From the NCBI GenBank assembly GCA_028285205.1, contig JANQQA010000320.1, positions 19,456 through 83,455 on the forward strand: a stretch of DNA of 64,000 nucleotides, written 5' to 3'. The translations under genes were made by a program, and so were the position numbers. A model generated the notes under the pieces. The model searched no databases and was not told where the DNA came from. It worked only from the letters and a program-made list of their open reading frames with translations. This stretch comes from Bythopirellula sp. Its GTDB lineage: Bacteria; Planctomycetota; Planctomycetia; Pirellulales; Lacipirellulaceae. Numbering within the stretch: the first letter of the stretch is position 1; the number at the start of each line of letters is the position of its first letter. Below, piece after piece: positions 1-8,429 of this stretch.

Positions 1-950
1 AGCTGGCTGACACGTTCGACGCGACGATCGTTTGGATGTCGGACGAGCCGCTCGTGCCGGGCAAGCAATACGCAATCAAACAAGGTACGAAGAACGTCGC
101 TGGTAGTGTGTCGACCTTGCGCTACAAGATTGACGTGAACACGTTGCATCGTGACGATGCGCCTGCGTTGCAACTGAACGAAATTGGCCGCTGCCAACTC
201 AAGTTGAATCAGCCCGTTGTGTTTGACGGCTACCGCAACAACAAAGGCACGGGCGCGTTCATCGTGATCGATCGGATCAGTAACGTGACCGTCGGCGCGG
301 GGATGATCTTGCAGCGCACCCCTGGCGAAAAAGCGGATCACTGGGACGCCGAAGCCGACGCGCATCTGCACACCGAGTTGAGCGCTGTCACCCCTGACCA
401 ACGCCAAGCTCGCTTCGGCCAACAGCCCGCGACGGTGCTCATCACTGGTTTAGCTGGTGCTGGTAAATCACCGCTGGCTTACGCGTTGGAACGCCGTCTG
501 TTCGACCAGGGTCGAGCCGCCTGCGTGCTCGACGGGCAAAACATGCGCCAGGGCATCAGCCGCGATCTAGGGTTCACCGCCGAGGACCGCAGCGAAAACC
601 TTCGCCGCGCTGCCGAGGTGGCGAGCTTGATGAACAACGCGGGGCTGATCTGCATCGCGTCCTTCGTGGCCCCCAGCGAAGAGGTCCGGCAGAAAGCTGC
701 CGAGTTGGTCGGCCGCGACCGCTTCCTCGTCGTGTATCTCAACACCCCCATCGACGTCTGCCGCCAAGGCGACCAAGCCGACATGTACGCCAAAGCCGAC
801 TCGGGAGAAATCGCGAACTTCCCCGGCGTGACCGCGCCCTACGACGTGCCTGAATCCGCCGACCTGGCGCTCGACGCGAGCAAGGTCGAAGTCAACGAAT
901 GCGTCGAGCAGATCATGACGCTCCTGACGGAGCGCAAAGTGATTTCGTAG
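1..950 (+). CDS. cysNC: Bifunctional sulfate adenylyltransferase subunit 1 / adenylylsulfate kinase (CysN-CysC), 3' part
   Basis: The reading frame is open from base 3, upstream of the first ATG at 36, so the gene is cut by the window edge. The N-terminal half reads as the C-terminal beta-barrel domains of CysN (FDATIVWMSDEPL..GKQY). The second half is an APS-kinase (CysC) domain with a P-loop (GLAGAGKS), RDLGF and a C-terminal PYDVPE motif. CysN with CysD makes APS from sulfate and ATP, and CysC phosphorylates it to PAPS in the cytoplasm. Two signature positions are unusual. The P-loop reads GKSP where GKST/S is usual, and the APS-binding DGDN motif reads DGQN. Family assignment is secure; full kinase activity is less so. 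Confidence 0.93.
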   Translation, partial: LADTFDATIVWMSDEPLVPGKQYAIKQGTKNVAGSVSTLRYKIDVNTLHRDDAPALQLNEIGRCQLKLNQPVVFDGYRNNKGTGAFIVIDRISNVTVGAGMILQRTPGEKADHWDAEADAHLHTELSAVTPDQRQARFGQQPATVLITGLAGAGKSPLAYALERRLFDQGRAACVLDGQNMRQGISRDLGFTAEDRSENLRRAAEVASLMNNAGLICIASFVAPSEEVRQKAAELVGRDRFLVVYLNTPIDVCRQGDQADMYAKADSGEIANFPGVTAPYDVPESADLALDASKVEVNECVEQIMTLLTERKVIS

Positions 951-1022
951 TCGATCGCTGGTGATGCGGGAGCACTGACGGAAGGATGCAGAGTTCTTGC
1001 TACGGGAAAGCATGGCCGACTA

Positions 1023-1982
1023 TCAGGCAGCCGACGCGTAGCTGCAGACAAGCTCGATGCTTCGACGATGCCTAGATAAACCGAAGATGCCCGCTAGTAC
1101 TAGGCCGCAGATCCACTGCGCTGCTTCCGGAATCACGACAATGTCGTAGCCAATCAGATCAAGCGTGCGAATGTCGGCGAAAGTGATAGGAACTATCACG
1201 CCAGAGGCCAGTGTAGGGTCCATCACGCCGATCAGCGTCCCTGTCAGATCATTATCTTTCCAGTGCGAAGCCTGTCGTAGGTCGCCCGGAGGATTCACGC
1301 CCGTCGAAAAGCCCCATTCATTCAGAGTGTCACTAAACGTTGATTCAGTGCCGGGCTCAAGCAAGCGATCATTCAATGCGAACTCCAGATCGCTGGTTGG
1401 TTCGTTCCCCGATTCGAATCGGAAGAAATCCAAAGGATTGGGCTCGATTTTGGTCTCGCCAAGGTTGATGTCGTCGACCTCCGAAGTAAATCCGAGCGCA
1501 TGTCCAATCTCGTGAACAGCCACAGATTCAAAGTCGACGGTTCCAGTGGTTACGCCATTTGAGTTGTCAAAGTCGAAGGTGAAGTCGGAGTTAAAAGATA
1601 TCAGTGCATCGGTAATGGTCTGATCAGTAATTAGTCCCAGTGCCTTCGCGTTCGCCGAAGTCAACGACGCCAGGTCGACACCGCTGGATTGTTGGATCGT
1701 CACACCGGCAGGCAGAGCGAACTGATTCGCATTGAATCCGGACAAGTTTGCCACGATCGCATCGTCGGGCTCGCTAGCCGAGTCTGCAACCATTGCATCC
1801 CGCAGCTCATTCAACGGCCCGGTCGCTACACTTGGTAGTGCTGTGCCGATGATGTTCTCGCTGCCCGACCCAAACGAACTCAGCTCGGCATCGATGTTGA
1901 CGGTGATGCCGTCCGTGAAAAAGCGTTCCCAGGTGCGCGCAGCACGCTCAAACGCGCCGAGTGCCGCCGCATTCGCTCCCAA
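1023..1982 (-). CDS. PEP-CTERM zinc metalloprotease, 5'-truncated (possible pseudogene)
   Basis: About 319 codons. A metzincin-like zinc motif HEIGHALGF is followed by Asp residues, after FERAARTWERFFTDGITVNID, which is typical of exported planctomycete/proteobacterial PEP-CTERM metalloproteases. The C-terminus has IPEA, a hydrophobic segment and RHRR, a PEP-CTERM sorting signal for an exosortase. The only available start is a TTG at 1982, and an in-frame TGA lies three codons upstream (1991-1989). No signal peptide is encoded, and relatives carry one plus roughly 40-60 more residues. The likely reading is that the 5' end has been lost, so this copy is probably not exported. The zinc site and sorting tail are intact, so truncation looks recent. 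Confidence 0.7.
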   Translation of the reverse strand: MGANAAALGAFERAARTWERFFTDGITVNIDAELSSFGSGSENIIGTALPSVATGPLNELRDAMVADSASEPDDAIVANLSGFNANQFALPAGVTIQQSSGVDLASLTSANAKALGLITDQTITDALISFNSDFTFDFDNSNGVTTGTVDFESVAVHEIGHALGFTSEVDDINLGETKIEPNPLDFFRFESGNEPTSDLEFALNDRLLEPGTESTFSDTLNEWGFSTGVNPPGDLRQASHWKDNDLTGTLIGVMDPTLASGVIVPITFADIRTLDLIGYDIVVIPEAAQWICGLVLAGIFGLSRHRRSIELVCSYASAA

Positions 1983-2156
1983 TGCGGGTCATGGTGAGTT
2001 CTCAAGGAAGTCCGTCCGGCGGATGACCATGATAGCACAGATCACCGACAGATTCCGCAAACCGACGGGCCAATCCACAAGGAGGTGGATAATTGCTACG
2101 ATAACACCGTGGCAGGCACATAGGCCTGTATTTCCCGACTCCTTGGAGATCTCGCG

Positions 2157-2582
2157 ATGACCCAACCTTCGATGGGATCGATTGTCCCCTGCTTTCGCTA
2201 TCGGGATGCACCGACGGCAATCACGTGGTTGTGCGATGCGTTTGATTTTACCGAACATCTTGTTGTCCCCGACGGTGATGGCGGTACTGCCCACGCCCAG
2301 CTCAAGCTGGGCAACGCGATGATTATGTTGGGCACCGCACGCGACGATGAGTTCGGTAAGCTTGTTGGTCCCGGCGGCGAGGGACCGATTCGGGAATTGG
2401 CGGGGCACTCGGTTTACGTGGTCGTGCCCGATGCCGACGAGCACTACGCACGCGCCGTCGCTGCGGGTGCCGAGATCGTCATCGACATCAAGGATCAAGA
2501 CCACAGCGGCCGCGCCTATACGTGTCGCGATCTGGAACGACACGTCTGGACGTTTGGGACATACGATCCCTGGGCGGCGTAG
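2157..2582 (+). CDS. VOC family protein (glyoxalase/PhnB-like)
   Basis: 141 residues. The protein opens with IVPCFRYRDAPTAITWLCDAFDF, the usual beta-alpha start of PhnB-like vicinal-oxygen-chelate proteins. It ends in a GRAYTCRDLERHVWTFGTYDPW strand typical of the glyoxalase/bleomycin-resistance fold. The substrate cannot be told from sequence. The ATG at 2157 is preceded by GGAG at good spacing. A second, unrelated-looking VOC gene follows 120 bases downstream. Confidence 0.85.
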   Translation: MTQPSMGSIVPCFRYRDAPTAITWLCDAFDFTEHLVVPDGDGGTAHAQLKLGNAMIMLGTARDDEFGKLVGPGGEGPIRELAGHSVYVVVPDADEHYARAVAAGAEIVIDIKDQDHSGRAYTCRDLERHVWTFGTYDPWAA

Positions 2583-2702
2583 CCCCATCGCGTACCGCCT
2601 GGGTTTTGCTGGAATGGTGTCTGGACCGTATGATGGGTAAACACGAGCTATCCCCTAGCAGCCCACTGTTGTCACGCAGAACTCGAACTGAAGGTCGCAT
2701 GC

Positions 2703-3098
2703 ATGAATACCGCCACCCAGAAAACGGTGTTTGGAACGGTTGCTCCGCAGTTTATCGTGTCAGATCCGCTCGCCACGGCCGAATTCTATCGCGACGTGCT
2801 GGGATTTGAGATCACGGACAAGTTTCTCGATCCACCGGTCCATTGCATCGTCACACGCGGGCATTCGCAAGTATTTCTTGGCAAGGCTGACGAGTCGTTA
2901 GGCGTCTCGAATCGTACGCTCAAGCCGGAAGGAATCGATGCGTACTTCCGCGTTCGCGGGCTGGCAGCGCTTGCTGAGGAGATTGCCGAGCAGGGCGGTG
3001 AAATTGTCGAAGGCCCGGTCACTCGCGATTACGATGTGCGCGAGTTGGTTGTACAAGACTGCAACGGCTTTGTGCTGGTCTTCGGCGAAGACGTATGA
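2703..3098 (+). CDS. VOC family protein
   Basis: 131 residues. FIVSDPLATAEFYRDVLGFEITDKF is the standard N-terminal glyoxalase half-motif, and VRELVVQDCNGFVLVFGED is the matching C-terminal strand with a likely metal-ligand Glu. It shares only fold-level likeness with the preceding VOC gene. Its stop overlaps the start of the next gene by four bases (ATGA), so translation is probably coupled to the EEP-family hydrolase. Specific substrate unknown. Confidence 0.85.
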   Translation: MNTATQKTVFGTVAPQFIVSDPLATAEFYRDVLGFEITDKFLDPPVHCIVTRGHSQVFLGKADESLGVSNRTLKPEGIDAYFRVRGLAALAEEIAEQGGEIVEGPVTRDYDVRELVVQDCNGFVLVFGEDV

Positions 3099-4090
3099 TT
3101 CGGCTCTGGCCGCAGCGACGTTGGCTACGTCTTCTGCTGGTGGCACTCACGGTCGTGTTCGTGCCATACCTCGTTAGCCGGCTAGCGAGTCCATCGCGGT
3201 GCGTCACAGTCCACGGTGAAAAACCCATGGCTGGGTCCCGGACATTCGAAGGCAAGCTACGCGTTGCTTGTTTCAACATCGCCCACGGTCGTGGACTCGC
3301 CATATCGAACTGGGCGGGAGGAGATCACGCGACTCGGCACGATCGGCTTTCGAGTATTTCCGATTTGCTGGCCGACTTGGATGCAGACATTGTGGTGCTC
3401 AACGAAGTCGACTTCGACTCAAGCTGGAGCGGACACGTCAATCAAGCGGAATTGCTCGCGAATCTGGCTGGATACCCCTTTCGGGTGGAGCAGCGCAATC
3501 TGGACTTTCGTGTGCTCGGATGGACGTGGAGGTTCGGCAATGCGGTGCTGTCGAAGCACCCAATCGAGGTTGCTCAGTTGATCGATCTACCCGGCTACTC
3601 TCCGTGGGAAACTACGCTGGTGGGCAAGAAGCGAGCGGTCTCGTGCGAAGTGCTTGTCGGCGGGCGCTCCATCCGAGTTATCGCTGCCCATTTGTCACAC
3701 CGTAGCGAAGCGCTGCGTGTGGAATCGGCAAGGGTACTAACCGACCTCATCGGAGATGGCCGTCGACCGACCGTCGTTGCTGGTGACCTCAATTCAACGC
3801 CGCCAGGGTTTCCGCTGTCGATGACAGATGCGGGTGGGAACAACGCGATTGATGTCTTCGATCAATCGAAGTTGCTGACGCGATCACCGACAACGATGCC
3901 ATCTGCAGATCAGCTTACTTTTCCTGCCGATAAGCCTGACCGACTGATCGACTGGATCATGATCTCGCGCGCGTGGCGATTCATGCGCTATCGCGTTGTG
4001 CCGACAAGCCTTTCCGACCATCGCGCCGTCGTTGCGGAAATGGAGTTTAGTCTCGGAGACGGGCAAGATCGTCCAGACCCACCCGAATAG
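3095..4090 (+). CDS. Endonuclease/exonuclease/phosphatase (EEP) family protein
   Basis: 331 residues. A short hydrophobic N-terminal stretch (LLLVALTVVFVPYLVSRLA) suggests a membrane anchor or signal. The catalytic EEP motifs appear in order: VACFNIAHGRG, VVLNEVDFDS (metal-ligand Glu), a central LSHRSE, VVAGDLNSTP (Asn/Asp pair) and SDHRAVVAEM (general-base His near the end). Members hydrolyse phosphodiesters of nucleic acids, inositides or sphingolipids; the anchored form here argues for an extracytoplasmic phosphodiesterase. It overlaps the upstream VOC gene by 4 bases. Confidence 0.88.
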   Translation: MIRLWPQRRWLRLLLVALTVVFVPYLVSRLASPSRCVTVHGEKPMAGSRTFEGKLRVACFNIAHGRGLAISNWAGGDHATRHDRLSSISDLLADLDADIVVLNEVDFDSSWSGHVNQAELLANLAGYPFRVEQRNLDFRVLGWTWRFGNAVLSKHPIEVAQLIDLPGYSPWETTLVGKKRAVSCEVLVGGRSIRVIAAHLSHRSEALRVESARVLTDLIGDGRRPTVVAGDLNSTPPGFPLSMTDAGGNNAIDVFDQSKLLTRSPTTMPSADQLTFPADKPDRLIDWIMISRAWRFMRYRVVPTSLSDHRAVVAEMEFSLGDGQDRPDPPE

Positions 4091-4095
4091 CCTTT

Positions 4096-4692
4096 ATGCC
4101 AGCAATGAACATCAGCTATGCCCACGGTGTGCCAGAGCGGTTCCGGCACGCGGCAGCAGTGCTCTACGACAACGCGTTTGGTGCAAAGTTTGCCGTCGCG
4201 GTTCCGGCTCGTGAGCGACGATTGAGGCTATTGGCGGAGTCGTTTCAATTGGAGCATGCCATCGGTGCAATCGCCGATGAGAAGCTTGTCGGCATCGCGG
4301 GATTCCATGGCACCGCTGGTTCGCTAACCGGCGGCATGACTTTCCGATCGCTGATCGCACGCCTGGGTCTGCTACGCGGAAGCTGGGCGGCCGTGATCTT
4401 CAGTCTGTACGACCGCCGACCACTGCCCGGAGAGTTGTTGATGGACGGAATTGCCGTCGCGCCGGATATGCGCGGGCGGGGCATCGGCGGCAAGTTGCTC
4501 GACCTTGTTACCAAACACGCGCGGGAACAAAACCTCAAGTCTATTCGCCTGGACGTAATCGATACGAACCTGGGCGCGAGAACGCTCTACGACCGCAGCG
4601 GATTCACAGAGATCAAGACCGAATCGTTCGAATCGCTGCGTTGGTTGCTTGGCTTCGGCGCTGCCACCACGATGAGAAAGGTGATCGCCTAA
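4096..4692 (+). CDS. GNAT family N-acetyltransferase
   Basis: 198 residues. Motif A of the acetyl-CoA site is clear (GIAVAPDMRGRGIGGKLL), followed by the motif B helix and GARTLYDRSGFTEI. The acceptor is unknown. The gene follows the EEP gene by only five bases and is probably cotranscribed. The ATG at 4096 lacks an obvious Shine-Dalgarno; a second in-frame ATG lies at 4105. Confidence 0.88.
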   Translation: MPAMNISYAHGVPERFRHAAAVLYDNAFGAKFAVAVPARERRLRLLAESFQLEHAIGAIADEKLVGIAGFHGTAGSLTGGMTFRSLIARLGLLRGSWAAVIFSLYDRRPLPGELLMDGIAVAPDMRGRGIGGKLLDLVTKHAREQNLKSIRLDVIDTNLGARTLYDRSGFTEIKTESFESLRWLLGFGAATTMRKVIA

Positions 4693-4702
4693 CGCGTCGG
4701 CG

Positions 4703-5479
4703 CTACTTGTCGCTAGCTTCGTAGTAAATCGCCTGCTGCAGCGGCTGTTGGGCCGCACTCGTTTGCACGGCCGACGCCGGATTGACCTGTGGCATGCTGG
4801 ATTGCTGTTGTTGCCAGCTGACTTGGCGAACCGGCTGCGTGAGCATTTCGGGAGTGATGTTCATCGCCACTCTCGGTTGTGTACGCCGCGTTCTCTGTGG
4901 CCTTGCATTGGCCACCTTGGCCTTGCTGATCGCAATCGCTGCCTGTCGCAAACTGGGTGGCAACGCGGGTGGGGCGTCCTCCATTTGGGGCAGTTCAGGT
5001 AGCTCGCTGAAGGGGTCGAAGTCAATCGGATCTTCTTCTGCAGGGGCTTCTTCAGGACCGGGTAGCAAGGGCGCTGGCTCTGCTCCTGGGAGTTCCACCG
5101 GTGCCGCTTCTTCGACGGCCCGCTCCCTCTTCGCTTTCGGCGGTGCCCGCAGGTCTTCTTGTTCTGGCTTGGGCGTTTCGTAACCATCCAGAGGATCGAC
5201 GACTTGGTCATCCGCCGCGTCTGGCTCGCCCGTCTGGCTAGGTGGCCGCTCGATCACCTCGCCTGGCCACGTCCGCCAACGCGTGTGATAGTGTCCCCAG
5301 GTCTCGCGTTTCGGACGGCAGATGCCATCTGCTGCGCAAGCACATGGCGTCGTCGGTCCACAGCCGCAGAGTCGCTCGCCGACGGCGTATGTCAGTTGGG
5401 CGGCAGCGATGACGACAAGCATGAAGGCGCCGAGCATCAGGCCAGTCAGTTTGAAGTTGAAGGTCCGATTCTGTGACAT
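4703..5479 (-). CDS. Proline/glutamate-rich membrane protein of planctomycete type
   Basis: About 258 residues from the ATG at 5479; a longer frame reaches 5539, but its extra 20 residues look non-coding. One N-terminal membrane segment (LMLGAFMLVVIAAAQLTYAV) is followed by a Cys-rich stretch (CGCGP..PCACAADGICRP) and the block ETWGHYHTRWRTWPGE. The rest is low-complexity Pro/Glu/Ala, ending in a Gln-rich tail. I recognise the ETWGHYHTRWR block as recurring in planctomycete proteins of unknown function. It is separated by 69 bases from the polysaccharide export lipoprotein gene upstream on the same strand, so it may share that transcript. Confidence 0.75.
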   Translation of the reverse strand: MSQNRTFNFKLTGLMLGAFMLVVIAAAQLTYAVGERLCGCGPTTPCACAADGICRPKRETWGHYHTRWRTWPGEVIERPPSQTGEPDAADDQVVDPLDGYETPKPEQEDLRAPPKAKRERAVEEAAPVELPGAEPAPLLPGPEEAPAEEDPIDFDPFSELPELPQMEDAPPALPPSLRQAAIAISKAKVANARPQRTRRTQPRVAMNITPEMLTQPVRQVSWQQQQSSMPQVNPASAVQTSAAQQPLQQAIYYEASDK

Positions 5480-5548
5480 GGCAATCAACCTTGATGTATG
5501 TGTTGCGACGAGTCGACGAGATGATGAGCTAAACGACATGAGAATGAT

Positions 5549-6613
5549 TTAGAAGGTGTTGGCCAGGCCGAATCGGGTAATCCGGTTGAGTGTCGAGGTT
5601 CCGAGTGAGACTGCACCGAAGATTCGCTCGAACGGCTGCAACGTGGTGCTGACGATCGCACTGAACCTGGAGTACTTGTTCTCGGCGATAAACAGACGAT
5701 CCCCAGGCAGCAACTGGTAGTTGGTAGCCGTTGAAGCGCCAGCCGTGATATCATTCCAATCGATAGGTAGCACCTGTTCGCATCCAACGCCGTTAGGAGC
5801 GGGACGAGCAATCCAGATCTTCGTGGACGATAGTTGCGAGAGGCCGCCCAATGCCGCAACGGCATCGAGAACGGTTTCGTTGCCGGTGATTGGCAACCGA
5901 GAAACGTTATCACCGAAGCCGCCACCTTGCGTCACCACGTAGTAGACTTTGCTGTTATAGGCCAGCACATCGACGAAGACTTCAGGCTGTTCGAGCTTCT
6001 CGGCCAGCTTCGCCTCGACGGCATTCCGAACTTCTTCGATCGTCATCCCCGCCACGAACACCGAGCCGTAAGTGCCCAGGTTGACGCGTCCGTCCGGGCC
6101 AACCAGGTGCTGGCCAGTAACTTGTTGAGCTCCCGAGGATTGCAGGAGCGAAATCGATACGTCGACGTCGGTCAGAATCTGCGACAGCTCGCTCCGCACG
6201 AAGTCTTCTGCTTCCTCGGTGGTCAGCCCAGTGATCTTGATTCGCCCGTAGGTCGGTCCAAGATTGACCGTGCCATCGGCGTCGATCGAGTACGCATCGT
6301 CGATCGGCTGATCCGGATAGGCACCAGTCACGCGTAGCAAAACAACATCAAAAATCTCAAACTTGTGAGGAGCCTTGGGGACGAGTTTCACGCCTTCGAT
6401 CAACAGAATGTCCGGCGGCTCAATAACGTAACGCGGCAATGTGACTTTATCGAGTTCACGAGGTACCGTGCTTTCCAGCGGTGGCTCCGGTGGCGTCGCC
6501 GGGAAGGGATCTCGCGGAGTTAGCGCGGCCGTGCAGCCTGTGGTTCCCAGCAGCATCGCCATAAGTGCAATGATTTTGCCGAATTGCGTCTGGTTTTGGT
6601 CGCAATACTTCAT
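5549..6613 (-). CDS. Polysaccharide biosynthesis/export lipoprotein (Wza/EpsA-type, SLBB)
   Basis: 354 residues. The N-terminus is a lipoprotein signal with lipobox LGTTGC. A polysaccharide-export domain follows (YVIEPPDILLIEGV..YSIDADGTVNLGPTYGRIKITGLTTEEAEDFV) with a second related repeat (LVGPDGRVNLGTYGSVFVAGMTIEEV). SLBB-like repeats come next (YYVVTQGGGFG..LDAVAALGGL..YQLLPGDRLFI). Proteins of this kind form the outer-membrane exit channel for exopolysaccharide. It is divergent from the exosortase gene, and a matching co-polymerase lies two genes away, giving a coherent EPS export set. Confidence 0.92.
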   Translation of the reverse strand: MKYCDQNQTQFGKIIALMAMLLGTTGCTAALTPRDPFPATPPEPPLESTVPRELDKVTLPRYVIEPPDILLIEGVKLVPKAPHKFEIFDVVLLRVTGAYPDQPIDDAYSIDADGTVNLGPTYGRIKITGLTTEEAEDFVRSELSQILTDVDVSISLLQSSGAQQVTGQHLVGPDGRVNLGTYGSVFVAGMTIEEVRNAVEAKLAEKLEQPEVFVDVLAYNSKVYYVVTQGGGFGDNVSRLPITGNETVLDAVAALGGLSQLSSTKIWIARPAPNGVGCEQVLPIDWNDITAGASTATNYQLLPGDRLFIAENKYSRFSAIVSTTLQPFERIFGAVSLGTSTLNRITRFGLANTF

Positions 6614-7325
6614 CGGAGTTTCTCGCTGGAGAGAGATTTCTGGGAACGACTCGACCCATGATTTGGAGGAAAATACTAGCCAGGCGTTAGGGCCTCACTA
6701 ACAGCTACAGTGCATATAATCGGTAAGGTTTAACAGCGACTTTCGGCAGACTTCGCTAAAATCTGCGAAAACTCAGGGCTCCTACAGGTTGCTAGCACGC
6801 ATGGCCTTCAAAAACACGTGCTCTTCGAACCCCTTATGGCGACGACGAGCCAAACTACACGTGCGCTCGTCTCGCCGCATGGACGGTGAGAGCATTCACA
6901 TTTTGTTGCGAGTCCCATTTTCGCGAATGGCTCACCTATTCCCACTGACCAGCATGACTGGTCGTGACGTGCGCAATGCGTGAGTATTGCGGCCTGCTGG
7001 CAGCGCTGGGCACGGCAATCCGTTTGACAGATTGGGGGGTACCCGCGTATGCTCAATTGCATAGCAAAGTGCTACCACAGCGATACTTACGCACTGTGAG
7101 GCGCCTGCGGAATCGGACGTTCAGAGGGGCACGACGGATCGCCAGCTGCTTTTTCGAGGTTCTGACGGAAACACACTGTTCTGAGTCGAATTGTCCGTCC
7201 TGTATCCAGGGCCACAGCCAGCTGCTTCTAAATCGTCCGTCTTCCCGTATATCTTCCACGACAGCAATTTCACTCGACATGCTGGCGGAAACTGCCAGCA
7301 GCGAGCAACACGACGAGCCTGACGC
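6614..7325. other. 712-base intergenic region between EPS export and exosortase genes
   Basis: No convincing coding sequence is present; the short frames here lack family resemblance and start signals. It must hold the divergent promoters for the export lipoprotein and the exosortase. Two inverted repeats stand out. One is 6947-6963 (6-base arms GACCAG/CTGGTC, 5-base loop). The other is 7280-7300 (7-base arms TGCTGGC/GCCAGCA). I saw no sigma-54 element for the exosortase gene. Confidence 0.6.
7280..7300 (+). promoter_or_regulatory. Perfect 7-base stem-loop just upstream of the exosortase start
   Basis: Arms TGCTGGC and GCCAGCA are separated by GGAAACT and end 25 bases before the exosortase ATG. 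It could be a regulator-binding site or a 5'-UTR hairpin; no U-tract follows, so it is not a terminator. Confidence 0.4.
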
Positions 7326-8429
7326 ATGTCTACAGACACTCACGCCTTTGCGTTTCACGACGATGACGAACTCGGTCAACCGTTGAGCGATGCAGAGAAC
7401 AAGGCGACCTGGGCAATCTATGGAATTCTGCTGGCCGTGCTGACTGCCGGCTATTGGAACATGTTTGAGTTCACAGCCAGCTTCTGGGGCAAAGCGCTGT
7501 ACTCGCACGGCTACATTATTCCCCTGATCGCTGGCTACTTGCTATGGACGCGGTCTGGCGCGACGTTACAGGGAAATGACGGCCTTTACTTCTCGATATC
7601 GATGTTCTTGCTCGCGATTTTCCCGGTCAAGGCGCTTACTACTGGTGAGAAAATCCCCGATTGGCTGCTGGTCGGATCGATCGCGGCGGCCTGCGCGGTA
7701 TTCTTGCATTTTCTCAGTCGTGTGCGGCTGAGATCGGTGAGCACCAGCGAACGATGGATCGGATTTGCCGTGCTGCTCGCCTGCCTGTGCGCGAGGATTC
7801 CTGCCTCGACGTACGACATGAACCCCGTCGACCGGCTAACCTACATCGGAGCTATGCTGGGAATCACATTGATGATGGGCGGCTGGTCGATGCTTAAGTG
7901 GGCTGGCCCGCCGCTGGCGTTCCTGGTGTTCATGTTTCCCCTGCCGTCGGTTTTGGAGAACAGCGTCCTGTGGGGGTTGCAGCGCGTGGCCGCGATTAGT
8001 AGTACCTGGACACTGCAGCTAATCGGCGTGCCGGCTCTGCGTGAGGGCAGTAAGCTGGCCATCGACGGCCTGAACTTGGACGTGGCGGATGCGTGCAGTG
8101 GGTTGCGGATGAGCACGATTTTTGGGGCCATGTCAGTCGCACTGGCCATGCTGATCAATCGCCCGTGGTGGGATCGACTGACTATTCTCCTGTCTGCCAT
8201 CCCTGTGGCTTTGTTCACGAACGTAATTCGAATCACCGTCACAGCACTGATCTACATGGCGTTTCCTGACAGCGATGCCGCGCACAAGTACGTTCATGAC
8301 TGGGCTGGATTTGCCATGATGCCCGTTGCCATGGGTATTTTGGCCCTGGAATTGAAGCTATTGCAAAAGATTACCGTGCCCATCGACGCCGAGGAGGAAT
8401 ACGCGGCGTTCGGTGCCGCTCACGGTTAG
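7326..8429 (+). CDS. Exosortase (EpsH-type, PEP-CTERM protein sorting)
   Basis: 367 residues, almost entirely hydrophobic, with about 8-9 membrane segments. Hallmarks are YSHGYIIPLIAGYLLW near the N-terminus, DACSGLR (catalytic Cys near residue 257), FTNVIRI (Arg near 301) and a His in KYVHDWAGF (near 324). Together these form the Cys/Arg/His active site of exosortases. The enzyme cleaves C-terminal PEP-CTERM signals and hands proteins to the surface or EPS matrix. Its place between Wza-like and Wzc-like genes is the classic EPS/exosortase arrangement. Candidate substrates in the window are the proteins at 1023-1982 and 23314-26529. Confidence 0.93.
   Translation: MSTDTHAFAFHDDDELGQPLSDAENKATWAIYGILLAVLTAGYWNMFEFTASFWGKALYSHGYIIPLIAGYLLWTRSGATLQGNDGLYFSISMFLLAIFPVKALTTGEKIPDWLLVGSIAAACAVFLHFLSRVRLRSVSTSERWIGFAVLLACLCARIPASTYDMNPVDRLTYIGAMLGITLMMGGWSMLKWAGPPLAFLVFMFPLPSVLENSVLWGLQRVAAISSTWTLQLIGVPALREGSKLAIDGLNLDVADACSGLRMSTIFGAMSVALAMLINRPWWDRLTILLSAIPVALFTNVIRITVTALIYMAFPDSDAAHKYVHDWAGFAMMPVAMGILALELKLLQKITVPIDAEEEYAAFGAAHG

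Noticed and set aside
567..1013. 148-codon frame antisense to cysNC
   Set aside because: Lies wholly opposite a clear conserved gene; a compositional shadow.
1989..2588. 199-codon minus-strand frame that could be read as the missing N-terminus of the metalloprotease
   Set aside because: It is antisense to the VOC gene and lacks signal peptide or metalloprotease sequence; it ends at the TGA before the truncated gene.
6964..7386. 140-codon frame between the export lipoprotein and exosortase genes
   Set aside because: Overlaps the exosortase start in another frame, has no recognisable motifs and an unlikely residue mix.
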